In this document: positions 46,746 through 58,783 of the stretch, one piece after another
Position numbering within the stretch: the stretch's first letter is position 1
Layout of the letters: every line of letters starts with the position of its first letter
The notes under the pieces: generated by a model
What the model was told of the DNA's origin: nothing
Database searches by the model: none
Seen by the model: the letters and a program-made list of their open reading frames with translations, nothing else
Assembly (NCBI GenBank): GCA_018296165.2
Contig: JACKQL020000002.1
Span: 1 to 64,000 of the forward strand
Origin: Termitomyces sp. T153
Lineage: Eukaryota > Basidiomycota > Agaricomycetes > Agaricales > Lyophyllaceae
Direction: 5' to 3'
Length of the DNA: 64,000 bases
Position numbers and translations under genes: made by a program

Positions 46746-49700
46746 TCAAACACGGATCGGTCGTACTGTGGATGCCGGATTCAAGCGCCCACGAGGACGA
46801 GGACGGTTAATTCTCAAGGAATTGCCGGAGCTGTATGTATTGAGGCCGATTAGTCATAGGTCATCATGCTCTGTGAAACTACACGTACGTTGTGAGTGTC
46901 CCTTGGCCGACATTTTCTTTCAAATCAGTGGATGTTTTGTTACCGCCGGTGCTTCGTTTCGTCCTCCCAGGAGTGTTTCGTCGAACAGCGGAACCAATAC
47001 GAGGTCGATTGTGAGGAAACCCGAGAGGACTCTCTTCCTTGGGCTCTATGTCTTTTACCAAAGGCGAGAATGGCTTCGATGCATGCACAGGGGCGCTGAA
47101 CACAATGTTGGTATTAACCGGTACTTGCTGCAGGACAGGGACATTCATAGCAGGAGCAAGACTGTTCTTTACGGAGTGTACCTTCTCTGGCGGGCATGGG
47201 ACGACCTTGCTCACGCGGGCTTGGACTTGTGGATACGGCGATGGGCGGGAGGAAGTTCGAGAGCGAGCACGTCGAGGCCGAAGTTCAGAAGGTAGAGGAC
47301 CGTAATTCTTGATCGAATGGTCAAGGAGCGCTTGCATGCCAGCTGGATGTCTAGGAGGTTCAAAAGCTATACCGAGGTCGTAAGCACGGGTCGATGAGTG
47401 TTTCAAAAGGGCTTACACTGGACAGCAAAGATAGAGAATGGAGTGTCATGCCAGATACGTTTACTTTCAACTACGGTCGTCTGGGCTTCGTCCTTCAAAG
47501 CATAGTACCTCCTGAGAGTCCCGAATCCACTTTCATCGTCCGAGGTCTGCCCAAGATCGACCTTATCAGTCTCGGGCTCCATGATAAAGATTGATTGGCA
47601 GATGGTAGGAGTGTCCTGGGAGATCAGGGCGGTCTTATTAGACGACGGTGAGCTCATCTTCTCTTCCTCGATCGTCTCGTAGACCGACGAACGAGAGGCT
47701 TGAGCACGGCGACGGTGACCATGGCCGCGAGCACGGGCACGAACTTTGGGCCGGGCCAATGTCGAGATGGTTTGTGTCGTATCGGCAAGGGCAGCGTTAA
47801 TTTGGTTCAGGTCGATGCTGGATTGTGAACCCTCGTCCATGGATGAAAAATCGCCGGATGCAGAAAGCGGTGGTGTATCTCCACCGGAGCTGCAGGTGCA
47901 GGTGCTAGACCTCGAGCGAGTTGTTGATTCAGGGCGGCTGAACATGGGGGCATTTGGCACTGACATCGGCAATCAATCTAGGAAGTTCACACTCGAGCTT
48001 AGAAAATACTTACATGAACTTTCCAAATCCTCTCCTTCGGCAATAAAAACCGCTTCTTCCGGGCTCTGTCGCTCAAGAACCACATGCTTGGCCTTGATCA
48101 TACGCTCATCCTCAAAGGAGGATGAAGTCGAAGCAATGGACGGTTTCTCCACAATTCTCGCCTTGTTGGGGGATTCGTGGTACTCGTCGGATGAATTCAA
48201 ACCTTGAACATGGACCTCGATCTCGGAATGTTTTCTCTTTTCAATCCTTGGGCATGGGGACGCGTCAATAGACCTACGACGGACGTGGCCTCCTCCCAGC
48301 ATCTACGAGAGCGTCAGATAAATAAAACGGTAGACGTAAAAGTCAAAATTTACACTAATCATGGTGTCATCCTCTCTCACAGGGCTCCTTGGAGCATCCA
48401 TGCTAATGATGGAGAGAGGACGATAACGAGGCACCTCAAGTCGAGCACCCTTCGAAGCCTGCGAATCATCATTGCACCCAAAGATCGAATCTGGCAACGA
48501 AGAGGACTTTTCCGGTTTCTCAAAAAGGGAATCATCCACCGTTGAAGACCGGGGCTCATGATCAATAATTGAATCAAACTCGAATGAGGAAGTGTTCGTC
48601 GTAGGATGCGCAGCACCTTCCAGGGGAGAAACCGAGATCCCATGAAGAGATACACAATAATCGCCCACACTATTCTCAAGCATCCCATCGAACATCTTGT
48701 CGCCAATATCTGGACGGCCTAGACGCATTGCCGAAAAGTCACTGCTGACCGAATCGATTGAGGACTCCCGGTGATGTCTTGCCCAAATCGCACGTCCGTC
48801 ACTGGCTCCGTGCGTAGCATACGACAAAGCAACAGACTGAGCACTTGATGCAGAATCGGTGCGTCGATGGGAGCCTAAGCCTCGATTGAACAGGCTGACG
48901 GGGGGCGCGAGAGACGCAGCAGACATGCCGGACTCGCGACGGCTCTGTCGACGGGATGACCTGAAGTAGAAGCTCGACGCATCGCTCGCCACGCGCTTGC
49001 GTGGCTGGCGATGAATAAAAGAGAAAGTGTCGTCCACATTCATAGACATCGAAATTGAGAAATTCTCCGAGGAAGGGCTTTCCCTGAGGCTAGGCAGCCC
49101 ATAATCGAAGGGATCCGCCAGTCCATAATCATGCGCCTTGCCGTACGATGAGACCGAGGCAATACTGAGCAGTGAGTCCCGCTGACGGGGATTGGCAGCA
49201 CGCCGAGAAGGTGGTGGGTAGAACTGCTGGTCACCACTGAACTCGAACCCACGGCGCACCTCGTCAAACGACTCGAAGCCCGCAAAACTTATTCCAGATG
49301 AATGACGCGAATGTCGGTACTGAGTCTGTGCATTTCCCTGAACACGGGACTTGACACTTGAATCTGAATTGAGGCGAGGTCGAGGCTGAGGGATGTCAGA
49401 AGCCTTGGAAAAGATCGACTTGAGTACCGAATCATCCTCCAGCATCAACGAACTTGCATTGGACAGTGACCGGACATGGGAAGGCGGGGGTATGATATCA
49501 GCTAAAGTCTTTGGCGTACCTTGCTTCTGCTGTGGTGGTAAGGCAGGCACCGGCGGAGCCTCCTTGGGGAGACCACCAAACTTGAATGCCTTGTTCAGCT
49601 GTCCATCTGAGGGTCGCGAAAAAGAAGACACGGGTTTCAAGCTCCTCGATATCAACGGAGATGCGTCAGACATGACGATATCATGCGTCTCGTCGTTGCT

Positions 49701-52700
49701 GGCCAAACTATCCGAGCCCTGAAGCAATGTCGGTTCCTTGACATCCATAATCTGCGAGCCTGAGAACAGATCGAAATGGGACTTCTCATCCGACTCCGCC
49801 ATACTGGCACGCGACGACGTCGGCCCCATATCCGCAGACCCTTCATCACTGCCCTCTTGTGAGCTCTCACCAACCTCATTTTTAACAAGATGCGCAGGGA
49901 GCTTCGGCACAGGCGGAGCCTCTAAATCAAGCAACGAATCAGGGAACGCATACCGCAAATCAACCTTCGCCGGAGTCCTGAACGCATTCTCCAGCTGCTC
50001 GACGAACGAGTGTCGATCCGACGCGCCAGACTCATTCAGCTTCCGAATCTCCGCCGTAAAATCAAATGATTTCTTCGTGTTATCGCAATCCTCATCAAAA
50101 GACATTGCATCGACGTCGGCAGCATGCATAGGGTGTATCTTATTGTCGATCAGTTCCATGCGGAACGTTGGGATGGCCAAGGTGGACAATACAGGTCCGG
50201 ATTCGAGGATATCCATGGGAGCCGAGACACCCTGCTCACCCTCAAACCGATACGACATCGTGTCCCCCTCCCCACCGCCATTTAAAATCACCTGCAACTC
50301 ATCCGGAATATCTGAATCAGGATCTGACACGTCAAGCTCAACATCTTCTGTGCCCATCGTCGCACTCATACCCAACACCTTCCTCTTACTATGCGGAATC
50401 GGCACCGTATCATTATCTTCATCCACCTCCATCGGCACGGCAGGAGACGGAGACGGAGACGGAGCGCGCCTGAACACCGGACTGCGGTTTGGCGTGGGCC
50501 ACGACGAAAGCGAGCTCTCAGACACAAAGCTCTCCGACTTTGAAACTCTTGACGACGAATGCGATCCAAATGTCCTCAACGAAGGCGCGCGAACCGTTGC
50601 CGTCCCCGTCGCACCTCCAAAGAACGAAGTCGAATCTCGGTCCCCCTGCTTCGGTTTCGAGTCAACCGCACCCGCAGCCTCAAACTGCGCTCTCAGTGTT
50701 GCAATTGCCCCTCTCGACTTGGCCGGTCTTAAAGGCTGAAACACAGGCTCCGGCTCCGGCTCCGGTCCAGGCGTCATCGTGCGCCTACGTCCGCGCTGCA
50801 AGGGCGTCTTCTCTCTGTCCTCCTTCTCTCTGTGCCTCTCCTTCTCCTTCTCCTTGTCTTTGTGCCTGTCTTTATCAGGAGGCGGCGTACTACTCGCCTT
50901 CGGAGACTGAACAGGCGAGAACAACATCGGCCACGGCGCAATCCTCTTCCCGATCACTGGCCGCGACATCTGTTCGACCGACGGCTTCGTACGTATACCT
51001 GTGCCTGTACCTGTACTTAGTGTATTCCGCCGGCTCTGCGCATAAGGCCTCAACGAATTAAGAGACGGCACGTCGCGCGGCTTGGACTTGTTCTTCGTCG
51101 GACTGTTGCTTATGTCGCTGGCGCCGTGACCGTAACCGTGGCCATCGCACATTGTATCACCACTCTTGGTTCCTGTCTTAGCGAGCGGGGACGAAGGACT
51201 GAGAGGCTTTATATCATCCGGCGTCGCAGGCGTAGCCTCAAGATCGAGATGGTTAATGAGCTGAGCGAGATCGTTTGTTGCTGCGTCGAGGATGGACAGC
51301 ACGCCTGTTGTTCGATCAGTATCAGCATTTTCTCACAGAAAGAAAGGACGACTAACCATCTTCACCCTCGTACAAAGGCCTAGGCCTATTCCTCCCCACC
51401 AACTGCTCGCTGTGCCATCGATGCCTCGCACGTCTAATGGGCGTCTCGAGCTGTTTCTCTCCCCCATCTTCTTCTTCCTCATGCTGCTCCTCGCCCTCGT
51501 GTAGGACTTCATCACACCCCAACCTCGAATCCGAATGCCCATCCGCCGTCGCACTTTCAACCAGCACAACCGGCATCTCCATCTCTCTCTCCTCATGCAC
51601 CTCCTCGCTGTACACCCTCCCTTCCGCTCTCGCCCACTCAGGAAACACCTCCGAAATAGGCGTACGCTTCCTCCCCTCCTCCCTTTCCCTCCTCTTCTCT
51701 CTCTCCCTCTCCCCCCTCCCCTTCTCCCCTCTCCCCTTCCCCTCCTTCTCCCTACTAGCAACCCTCTCCCTCTCCCTCTCCTCCCTCTCTCTCCTCCTCA
51801 CCTCCTTCCCACTCTCCAAGCATCCCTCGTCCCACTTAACACTACACCCACTCCCGCTCGACAGCCTACTCCCCTTCCCCTTTCTCTCCCCATTACCATT
51901 ACCACTCACCGTCGACGCGACAGACACGGGTCTCAAGCTCTCCTTCCCGTTGCTATTCGCAGTGTGCGTAGTAGAAGTACTACTCAACACTGACGCAGCC
52001 CGATCCCTGCCTATAATCAAAATAGGAGAATGCGCATGTCCAGCGTTGGCTGGTACAGAGAGCTTGTTCGCGGTCACAGTGCCTGCAAAAGAAAGAAAAT
52101 GAATTCGAAACGAATACGAGGGCCCTTGAAGTATACTCACCCGTGTCGCGCAAAGACAACATACTAGCGCTCGACCCGTTTCTCAACCGCATCGACATGC
52201 TCTTCCCTATCGTCGAAGGCAGTCCAAGACCCAGAATACTGCGTTTTTTGTTTCCTAAGCCCTTCTCTTTCTCTTTCTCGTTGTCCTTGTCCTTGTCCTT
52301 GTCCCTGTCCCTAAACACAGGACTCGCAGACCCAACTTCAAAGCTACTCGTCGATCCTCCTCGGGTGGGCCGGACAGTGGCGGGTGTAGCGGTGAGGTCA
52401 ATCATCTCCCTCTCCTTCTTCAACTTCTTCTTCTTCTTACCCTCCTTCTCTTCACCCTCCACATCCCCAGCCTCTTTCTCTTTCTTTTTCACCTTCTTGC
52501 TCTTCACCTTCTTCTTCCCCTCCTCGCTCGCGCCTTCCTTCCCCTTCTCTTTCTTCCCACCCTTCTTCTCCTTCTTCTCCTTAACTCTAACCGACCCCGG
52601 CACCACATTCTCATCCCCACCCCCACCCCCACTCCCGCCCCCACCCCTCAACTGCGCCCAGCTCCCGATCCTCGCCAACGACCGCATCGACCGCATCGCG

Positions 52701-53864
52701 CGTAGTGCGATCGAACCCTGGTTCTGGTGGTGGCCCTGTGTCTGTGTCTGTGTCTGTGTCTGTGTCGGGTGGCCACTCGCATTCGCGTTTGCTTGAGGCG
52801 CAAGAGCAGAGATCGAAGATGATGTAAACAGTCCACCCGCCGTGAGCGTGCGTGAACGGGTGCGTGTCTTTTCAGGCGCGGGTTTAGATTCAGACTTTGA
52901 CTTGGTTTCTTGTTCAGGTGTAGGGTTGAATTCGGAATCGGGAGGAGGAGCTGGAGGAGCAGATGTAGAGGAAGAGGAAGAGGAAGAGAATAAGAAATTT
53001 GCTCCAAGCGAGTTGAACCGCGTTCTCGAAAGTTCGGATTGTTGGGTCGTCTTGAACGGTTCGGGTGCTAACAAGGGTTTTAATGTTAGTAGAAGGGAAT
53101 AATACGAGGAGACGCACTCTTCGAACGGGGGTATGGATCGCATGGGTTAGGACCTGGGTGAAGAGGATGGTATTTAGAGGAGTTTATGAACAATGGGAGA
53201 AAAACAAACCCTTGGCATGCTTCTCCTTCTCCTTGGAATCTTTCCGTCCTCTCGCGAGGCTCCACCACTTACTCTCCTCACTCTTCACCTTCTCCCTTAC
53301 CCTCTCCTTCTCCTTAACTCTAGGAACGTTCGTTACCTCCCCCAACGTCCCACTCCCGCCTTGATCAACGCTCCCCCACCGTACACCATCCAACCCCGCC
53401 CGACTCTTCCTTTTCCTCACAACCACGATCTCAGATATGTCCTCGTCGTCAATCATCGGGCGCGGGTCGACATATATCTCAAAGGGCGCAGTTCCTCGTG
53501 CTCTTCTCATCTCTCTGTCCGCGCCAATGCGCCGAACGACGTCAGAGAGGTCTTTCCCTCGCTCCTTGTCCCGTTCTTGTTCATGATCGCGCTCACGGTC
53601 GGAACGCACGGTGAGCAAGCTGAGTTTCGACTTTTTAGGGACGAGGCGTTTGCGTGGGACCGGTTGGTCTGGTTTAGGTGCGATGGCAGAGGGTGCGATG
53701 GGTAGCGGAGGAACGGGACTCCATGAGCTCGAGGGGCCGATTGCGAGGTTGGTGACGCTGGATGAAGAGGAGGCGCCTGAGGCAGAGGGCGTGGCGGAGA
53801 TGAGGCGGATTGTCGGTGGGATTGGCGGGGGCGTGGGCGGGGTTTGTGTGTTGACTCGAGGCAT
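46746..53864 (-). CDS. Very large low-complexity protein, function unknown
   Basis: Eight exons: 53864-53210, 53067-52141, 52082-51357, 51304-48354, 48302-48014, 47959-47417, 47366-46889, 46830-46746. Frames agree at all junctions, giving 2,217 residues. It is almost entirely Ser/Pro/Lys/Arg/Glu-rich. Visible parts are an N-terminal Pro/Ser region, a QTQTQTQTQ run, and a Lys/Glu tract (KKEKKEKGKEG-type, exon 2). A RRREREERERER tract (exon 3) follows. The one hydrophobic, probably conserved island is LSILDAATNDLAQLINHLDL at the start of exon 4. The C-terminal part has PPRHPAGMQALLDHSIKNYG, another candidate conserved block. No enzyme domain is seen. It is likely a disordered scaffold or nuclear/cytoskeletal regulator, which is inference only. 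Confidence 0.75.
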
Positions 53865-55186
53865 TTATAAAGGATAGATTTGTGAGCGATATTTGAATGA
53901 AGTTAGATTGAGTTGAATTGAAGTTAGTCTTGCTGGATATAGATCCTCGCAATCGTCGTAAGACTCGTAAAGCCGATGTAACACGTTAATTTCTTGGGTT
54001 TTGTGATATGAAATTCTGCAGTCTATCGTTCAGTCTGCGTCTCCCACTAAGCAGAAACAGTGCGTACCTTGACACTAAACGTACCTCTGTTGTGTCCACA
54101 CCCCAAGCCGGCGCTGCCACTGCACGTTGGCGAACTCACCGAGCACTGTAAGCCTTGCTGGCCTCGAGTCGCTTGCTAGACCGCTGGCTGGTAGAAAACA
54201 AAGAACAATGGGCGCGAAATCACAACTTCAACATGGTCACGGGACCGCGAGTACTTATAAGATTAATTATTTTACGTGTACGTGCATAAAATTTGACGCG
54301 TGGCGTCTTTAAGCATTCTTCCGACTTGATTTTAAATGCAACTCACCATCGTCCTCGTCCGAATACGCGCTCTTCTCGCTTCCATTCCCGATTCAACAAC
54401 GCCACACCCGCACGTGCTGAACAAATTTGTAATACAAGTTGTTACGCGACGCGATGCGTCAGTTGTTAAAGTCGTCTGTACGCTCTCGTATCGCGTTACA
54501 ATACCCAAATCCCGTAGGCTACATGCCAGTAACATTGTGCCAGGCCCAGTTGTTCAGGCCATGGGTTGTTTGAGTCAAATCCGATCAGGATTCAGGCCAG
54601 ACTCGGAGGAGGCAGTCTGATGAAGGATTCTGGAACAAGGCAAAAGTCGCGAATATAACTGCTAGGCATGGTAAGGCATGGCACGACTGAGACATCCTGA
54701 ATAAGCACGATGCACATGAATGATGAGATGAAAAATCCTCTTGACAAATGACAAAACATAAGCGTTCCCGCGGTCGCGGTTCCGAGCTGGACAGTCATCT
54801 CTCCCGTCAGTAAGTACTGCCAACTCAAAAATTTGTTGTGAAGCCTTCAACTTCTATGGATCGATATATGATTGAATATGATTTTGACGAGCAAGATTGC
54901 TCCCTTTTAACCTTGACAACCCTGCTTGCGATGTTCTCAGTTCCTGCCAGTGGTAATTCGCTTGCAAAGATGCTACATAGGACGGTTCATGGCCGTCCGA
55001 CGAGACTCTAATTCAGGCATTGTGGCGCCCTCAAGATGCCCGTGGAAGGCGTGTGTGAGTTGACTGCAGTGAGGATCTGAAAGAAAGACAACTCAAAAGA
55101 CTTGAATGTTTGTGGATCGGTATGCGTCTGTTCATCGGTGACAATCACCATGTTCAACAGATGTATATATAAGGCCCATTCTCAAT
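53865..55186. other. Intergenic, promoter region, no gene seen
   Basis: Contains only short frames (for example 54336-54620) without motifs. It separates the divergent large-protein gene and the F-box-type gene. Confidence 0.45.
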
Positions 55187-56094
55187 ATGTCCGTTGAGCT
55201 CGTCACCACCGTCTGTCATGACTTGGGCAATGTTGTGGACATTGCTTGCCTAGCGATGACGTGTCAACAGCTTTACGAGATATGCAGAAAGTCTCTCGAA
55301 GATGAGTTACAGAAATCAATCGATGTGTCATGGGTAGAAAATAGGATCATCTGCTTGGGTGATTTAGCACGCTGGAAAGACCTACCGCGAAAGCTCTTCT
55401 ACGAAGACCAAGTCCAAACTCTCAAAACACAACGTGAGAGCCACCCAACGTGGACGTTGAAGACGCATTTGGAACACTTTCAAAAGCGTAACGACAACCT
55501 TCTTGGTTCTCCTCCATCTCAATTCGATCCCAATCTCAAAAAGTTCCGGAAGGTGCTCCAAACTCGATGCTCGAAATCCGATGTCGAAATGGTCGAATCC
55601 CTAATCGAGATCGATTCCCTCCGCGACTTCTCTGAGATATACGAGCCCAGCGACGATCCATATGTCCTACGAAACCTTATCACACATCAATACATCCGCA
55701 GTGATGCTTTCTATGATGTCGATATTTCAGACGAATATGAAACCAATCCAAAGTATCTCTGTTTCATGATGGCACCCATGATGTTGACGATGACTTGTCC
55801 GCCCTCAATATAATGAGTGGACCAAGCTCGGTTTCGCAAATGATCGCGCACACATTGAACTTTCTAGTTGTATACTTGCAGAAAGAGGACCTTGGTCGGG
55901 CCATCGTTTTGATATTGTCACGCATTCAAGAGGCGATGAGTCGTTCGCTGGTTATGGACAGGATGGAGGTGATTTTGATTGGGTGGATGTCAGTGATTTC
56001 ATCGTTTCCCTGGCCACTTCACTGTTTGCAACTAGAGGATATGACCCCGAAACGTATCGTGATCACGATAGATATCTCTATTAAGAAGTGATAG
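55187..56094 (+). pseudogene. F-box-type mushroom protein with frame disruption
   Basis: The open frame from ATG 55187 gives an N-terminal F-box-like helix pair (VVDIACLAMTCQQLYEICRK) and a long conserved-looking body (YVLRNLITHQYIRSDAFYDV) to about residue 200. The expected continuation is present but in other frames. FHDGTHDVDDDLSAL lies one frame off (55768-55812). NEWTKLGFANDRAHIELSSC up to a stop at 56092-56094 lies in the third frame. No intron with fitting phase explains both jumps. The 3' part is well preserved apart from the shifts, so the damage is recent or reflects sequencing error. Confidence 0.65.
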
Positions 56095-56332
56095 CTCATA
56101 TTAGTTTTCCAGGTATACTTACTTAGATGACACTTGACTATACCAACCTTAACAGTTCGAAGAAAGTTTTGATCAAGTACAATAGGATGTTTATTGTCAA
56201 ATACCGCCTTGAAGCTACGAAAGGGAAAGATTTCGAAGTCAGTGTTCAGAGAACGTCTTTGATTGACACCTATTAATCTAACGTGCAAAATGTACTGGAT
56301 CAAAGATTGAGAGACATTTTGAGAACCATTAT
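56095..56332. other. Convergent spacer, no gene seen
   Basis: No motif or repeat recognised. Confidence 0.4.
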
Positions 56333-56971
56333 CTACCAACCCCAACCTCCCCCATTTCCACCGTTACCGCCATTTCCGCCATTTCCGCCATTGCCACCCC
56401 AAGATCCACCGCCACCATTCCCACCATTCCCACCATTCCCGCCATTCCCGCCATTTCCACCCCAAGATCCACCGCCACCATTGCCACCATTGCCACCATT
56501 GCCACCATTGCCACCATTACCACCCCAAGACCCACCCCAAGACCCACCGCCACCATTTCCGCCATTTCCTCCATTACCACCGTTACCACCGTTGCCACCC
56601 CAAGATCCACCCCAATACCCACCGCCGCCATTTCCACCGTTTCCACCATTTCCACCATTGCCGCCGTTTCCACCTCGCCACCCGCCATGGTAATTCCAAT
56701 CATTATAGCGTCCCCATCCACCGTTACCACCGTTTCCGCCATTTCCCCCGTTCCCGCCATTGCCGCCTGATGGATACCACTTGCCCCATCTGTAGTTGTT
56801 GTAGTATCCACGCTGAATGTCGAGTAAATTAGTATTGTCCGAGTGCAAATTGAGAAAATGACGAACAGGGAGGATGTTATTATTGGAGGATTCGGGGACG
56901 GCAGCGGGTAGAGCTGCGATGAGCGTGGCGTGAGCAAACAGAGTGCTAAGAATGGCAGTGGAGAATTTCAT
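56333..56971 (-). CDS. Secreted Gly/Asn-repeat protein
   Basis: A single exon of 212 residues. A signal peptide is visible at residues 1-21 (MKFSTAILSTLFAHATLIAA, cleavage near ALPA). A short mature N-terminal part ending NYRWGKWYPS precedes about 130 residues of GGN triplets broken by Trp/Tyr or GGGSWGGSWGG blocks. The composition is that of glycine-rich cell-wall or adhesive secreted proteins. The repeats are near-identical at DNA level (CCATTTCCACC / CCATTGCCACC types), so length variation between strains is likely. The triplet repeat is open in more than one minus-strand frame, but only this frame has the signal peptide. Confidence 0.85.
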   Translation of the reverse strand: MKFSTAILSTLFAHATLIAALPAAVPESSNNNILPVRHFLNLHSDNTNLLDIQRGYYNNYRWGKWYPSGGNGGNGGNGGNGGNGGWGRYNDWNYHGGWRGGNGGNGGNGGNGGNGGGGYWGGSWGGNGGNGGNGGNGGNGGGGSWGGSWGGNGGNGGNGGNGGNGGGGSWGGNGGNGGNGGNGGNGGGGSWGGNGGNGGNGGNGGNGGGWGW

Positions 56972-57932
56972 TGTGGATGAGAGGTCGGTTTAATTTTGGA
57001 CTTCAGCGATGTTTGCTGGTAAGTAGAGAAGTTGGGAAGCTACCATCTGACGACGAACTTCATGCTCTTTTATATCTGTCAAGTTGGTGAAGGCAGTGCA
57101 CTCCTAGTGGACCCCTCGACCGTTCAAAGTGGTTGATGAAACCCCCTAAAGCTGCACATATGAACATGTGATTTTTTCAACCCACATAGGGCGGGGCTTG
57201 AAAAGGAGCGCCACACTGACACGTGTGGACAAATAGGAGATCTGATAGGAGATCTTATGTGTGCCTCATACAACAATTCTAGTATGCCCAAATATTGTAT
57301 TGGAAAATATTTGACTAGGCCTGGTGGCGCGTGGATGTTTGTTTGTTTTTTCTGTTTTCTCCTATTATTTTCAAGGGAGCGCTGGGGTCTTGCCCTATGT
57401 CCTCCCCCGCAGTATGTACAGATGTGATTTATGGACACTACCTAAGGTACTCCGGCCCGAAGCTGTTTCAAGCCTGCTGGTTACGCCTCATAGCCACTTT
57501 ACTATGGTTTGATCCTGTCGGAGTTCATACAGCCCTCACATCAAGTCCCGTACTATCTGCCGTTGATGTTCTGTCCCTACGGCGCACCAGAGATTGTTAA
57601 CATCGTTACTGTCTTATCATATGCTGCCAACACCCATCGGTTTTCCTGATAAATGCCTTGAAATCTCATAGGATGAATAGTTGTATGGACTGCTCACATT
57701 GCTCATCCACTGTTCTAGGGGGCGAGTGTGAGTGCGAGTGTGAGTGAGCACTGAGAGGACTGTTTGTGTTATTGAGGTCCATAATGAGGCCCCCCGGGCT
57801 TCCAAGCAAGCTGGAAGTATCAAGGAAAAGTATTTCATCGATTGTCATAGTAAGTAAGTAACCTGGCAACAGTCAATCACTAGTCACTACTAACATGAAT
57901 CAAAAATCAAATCAAACAGGTGGATCCGGAGT
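56972..57932. other. Intergenic, no gene recognised
   Basis: Promoter of the Gly/Asn protein plus frames at 57124-57600 without motifs. A short G(A/C)GTGTGAGTG repeat lies at 57720-57755. Confidence 0.4.
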
Positions 57933-58161
57933 TGTTGCATAGTTGCTGCTCACGGCATGTCTGAGATCTAGGGTGTTGCAGCAGCCTAAGTGGATGGCAC
58001 AGAGTTAAACCATAAGGATCAAGTCTGAACATTGTCAATAGTGTATTAGACTAAGGAAAACAGGGACCACCAGAGGATGAAAATACTCTAACCATCACAT
58101 GGGGGGTTAGACAGATTGTCCGATGAGAGTTGTTGCACAACATCATACTATATCTTCAACA
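57933..58161 (-). repeat. Probable copia-type LTR (3' LTR)
   Basis: On the minus strand it begins TGTTGAAGATATAG right after a purine-rich CAGGTGGGAG tract (polypurine-tract-like) and ends ATGCAACA, 229 bases. It directly follows the copia reverse transcriptase/RNase H tail at 58162-58569. Confidence 0.7.
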
Positions 58162-58569
58162 CTCCCACCTGACAAAGTGCCCATGATGTCACCCAATTTC
58201 CTCCCTAGAAAACTCTCCAACAATCCCTATCTTTCTGTGTAGCTTCTTGACTGTTTCATGAGGCAGAAACTTTGTCAAGAGGTTGGCTACCATATCTTCA
58301 GAGGGAATTTAGATTGGTTTGGTCTTGCCATTACAGATGGCCTCCCAGAGCCAGAACCAGAGCCTGTTGAGATGTTCTAAATAACCCATGTGCTTTGGAT
58401 GTTTCAATACCAAGATTACTGACTGATTGTAAATCATCAGCAAAATGGTAGGGTTGCTACATGGGGAAATAAGAGAACTTATGTGATGAAAGGGAATACC
58501 AGTAATAGTACCCATATCCCAGACCTCAACTAATTGGTTAGGTGCTATAATAAATTTATTTTGTTGCAA
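58162..58569 (-). pseudogene. Ty1/copia polyprotein C-terminus fragment
   Basis: Minus strand reads IYNQSVILVLKHPKHMGYLE, then IPSEDMVANLLTKFLPHETV and KIGIVGEFSREEIG. This is the order of the copia RNase H end (the DNQSA-type site and the D-VA-LTK-LP motif). A stop separates the two parts, and the residues usually seen at DNQSA and SKH positions have changed. Upstream polyprotein sequence is missing. Confidence 0.78.
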
Positions 58570-58783
58570 ATGGGCTTACAACATTGGACTAAAATTGTAT
58601 TCTCAGTGACAACATTGGATGACATTGTATTTGACACCTAATCATTAGCACTTCATTGGCATATAGCTACATGTATTGCACAAAGAGTGCACAATGGCAG
58701 TTATCATTGAACTCATCAGGCAATATAAGATCAGGTCAAAACCAGTAGTACATTTCATAACAATAAAACAGTCATAACAGTAC
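58570..58783. other. CpG-poor element remainder
   Basis: No motif. It ends at the target duplication AGTAC of the LTR that follows. Confidence 0.4.

Noticed and set aside
51535..51993. Pro/Leu-rich plus-strand frames
   Set aside because: Antisense shadows of the charged-repeat exon of the large minus-strand gene.
55795..56091. 98-codon plus frame after the F-box body
   Set aside because: A neighbouring frame over the same bases reads the family-like C-terminus; this one is out of frame.
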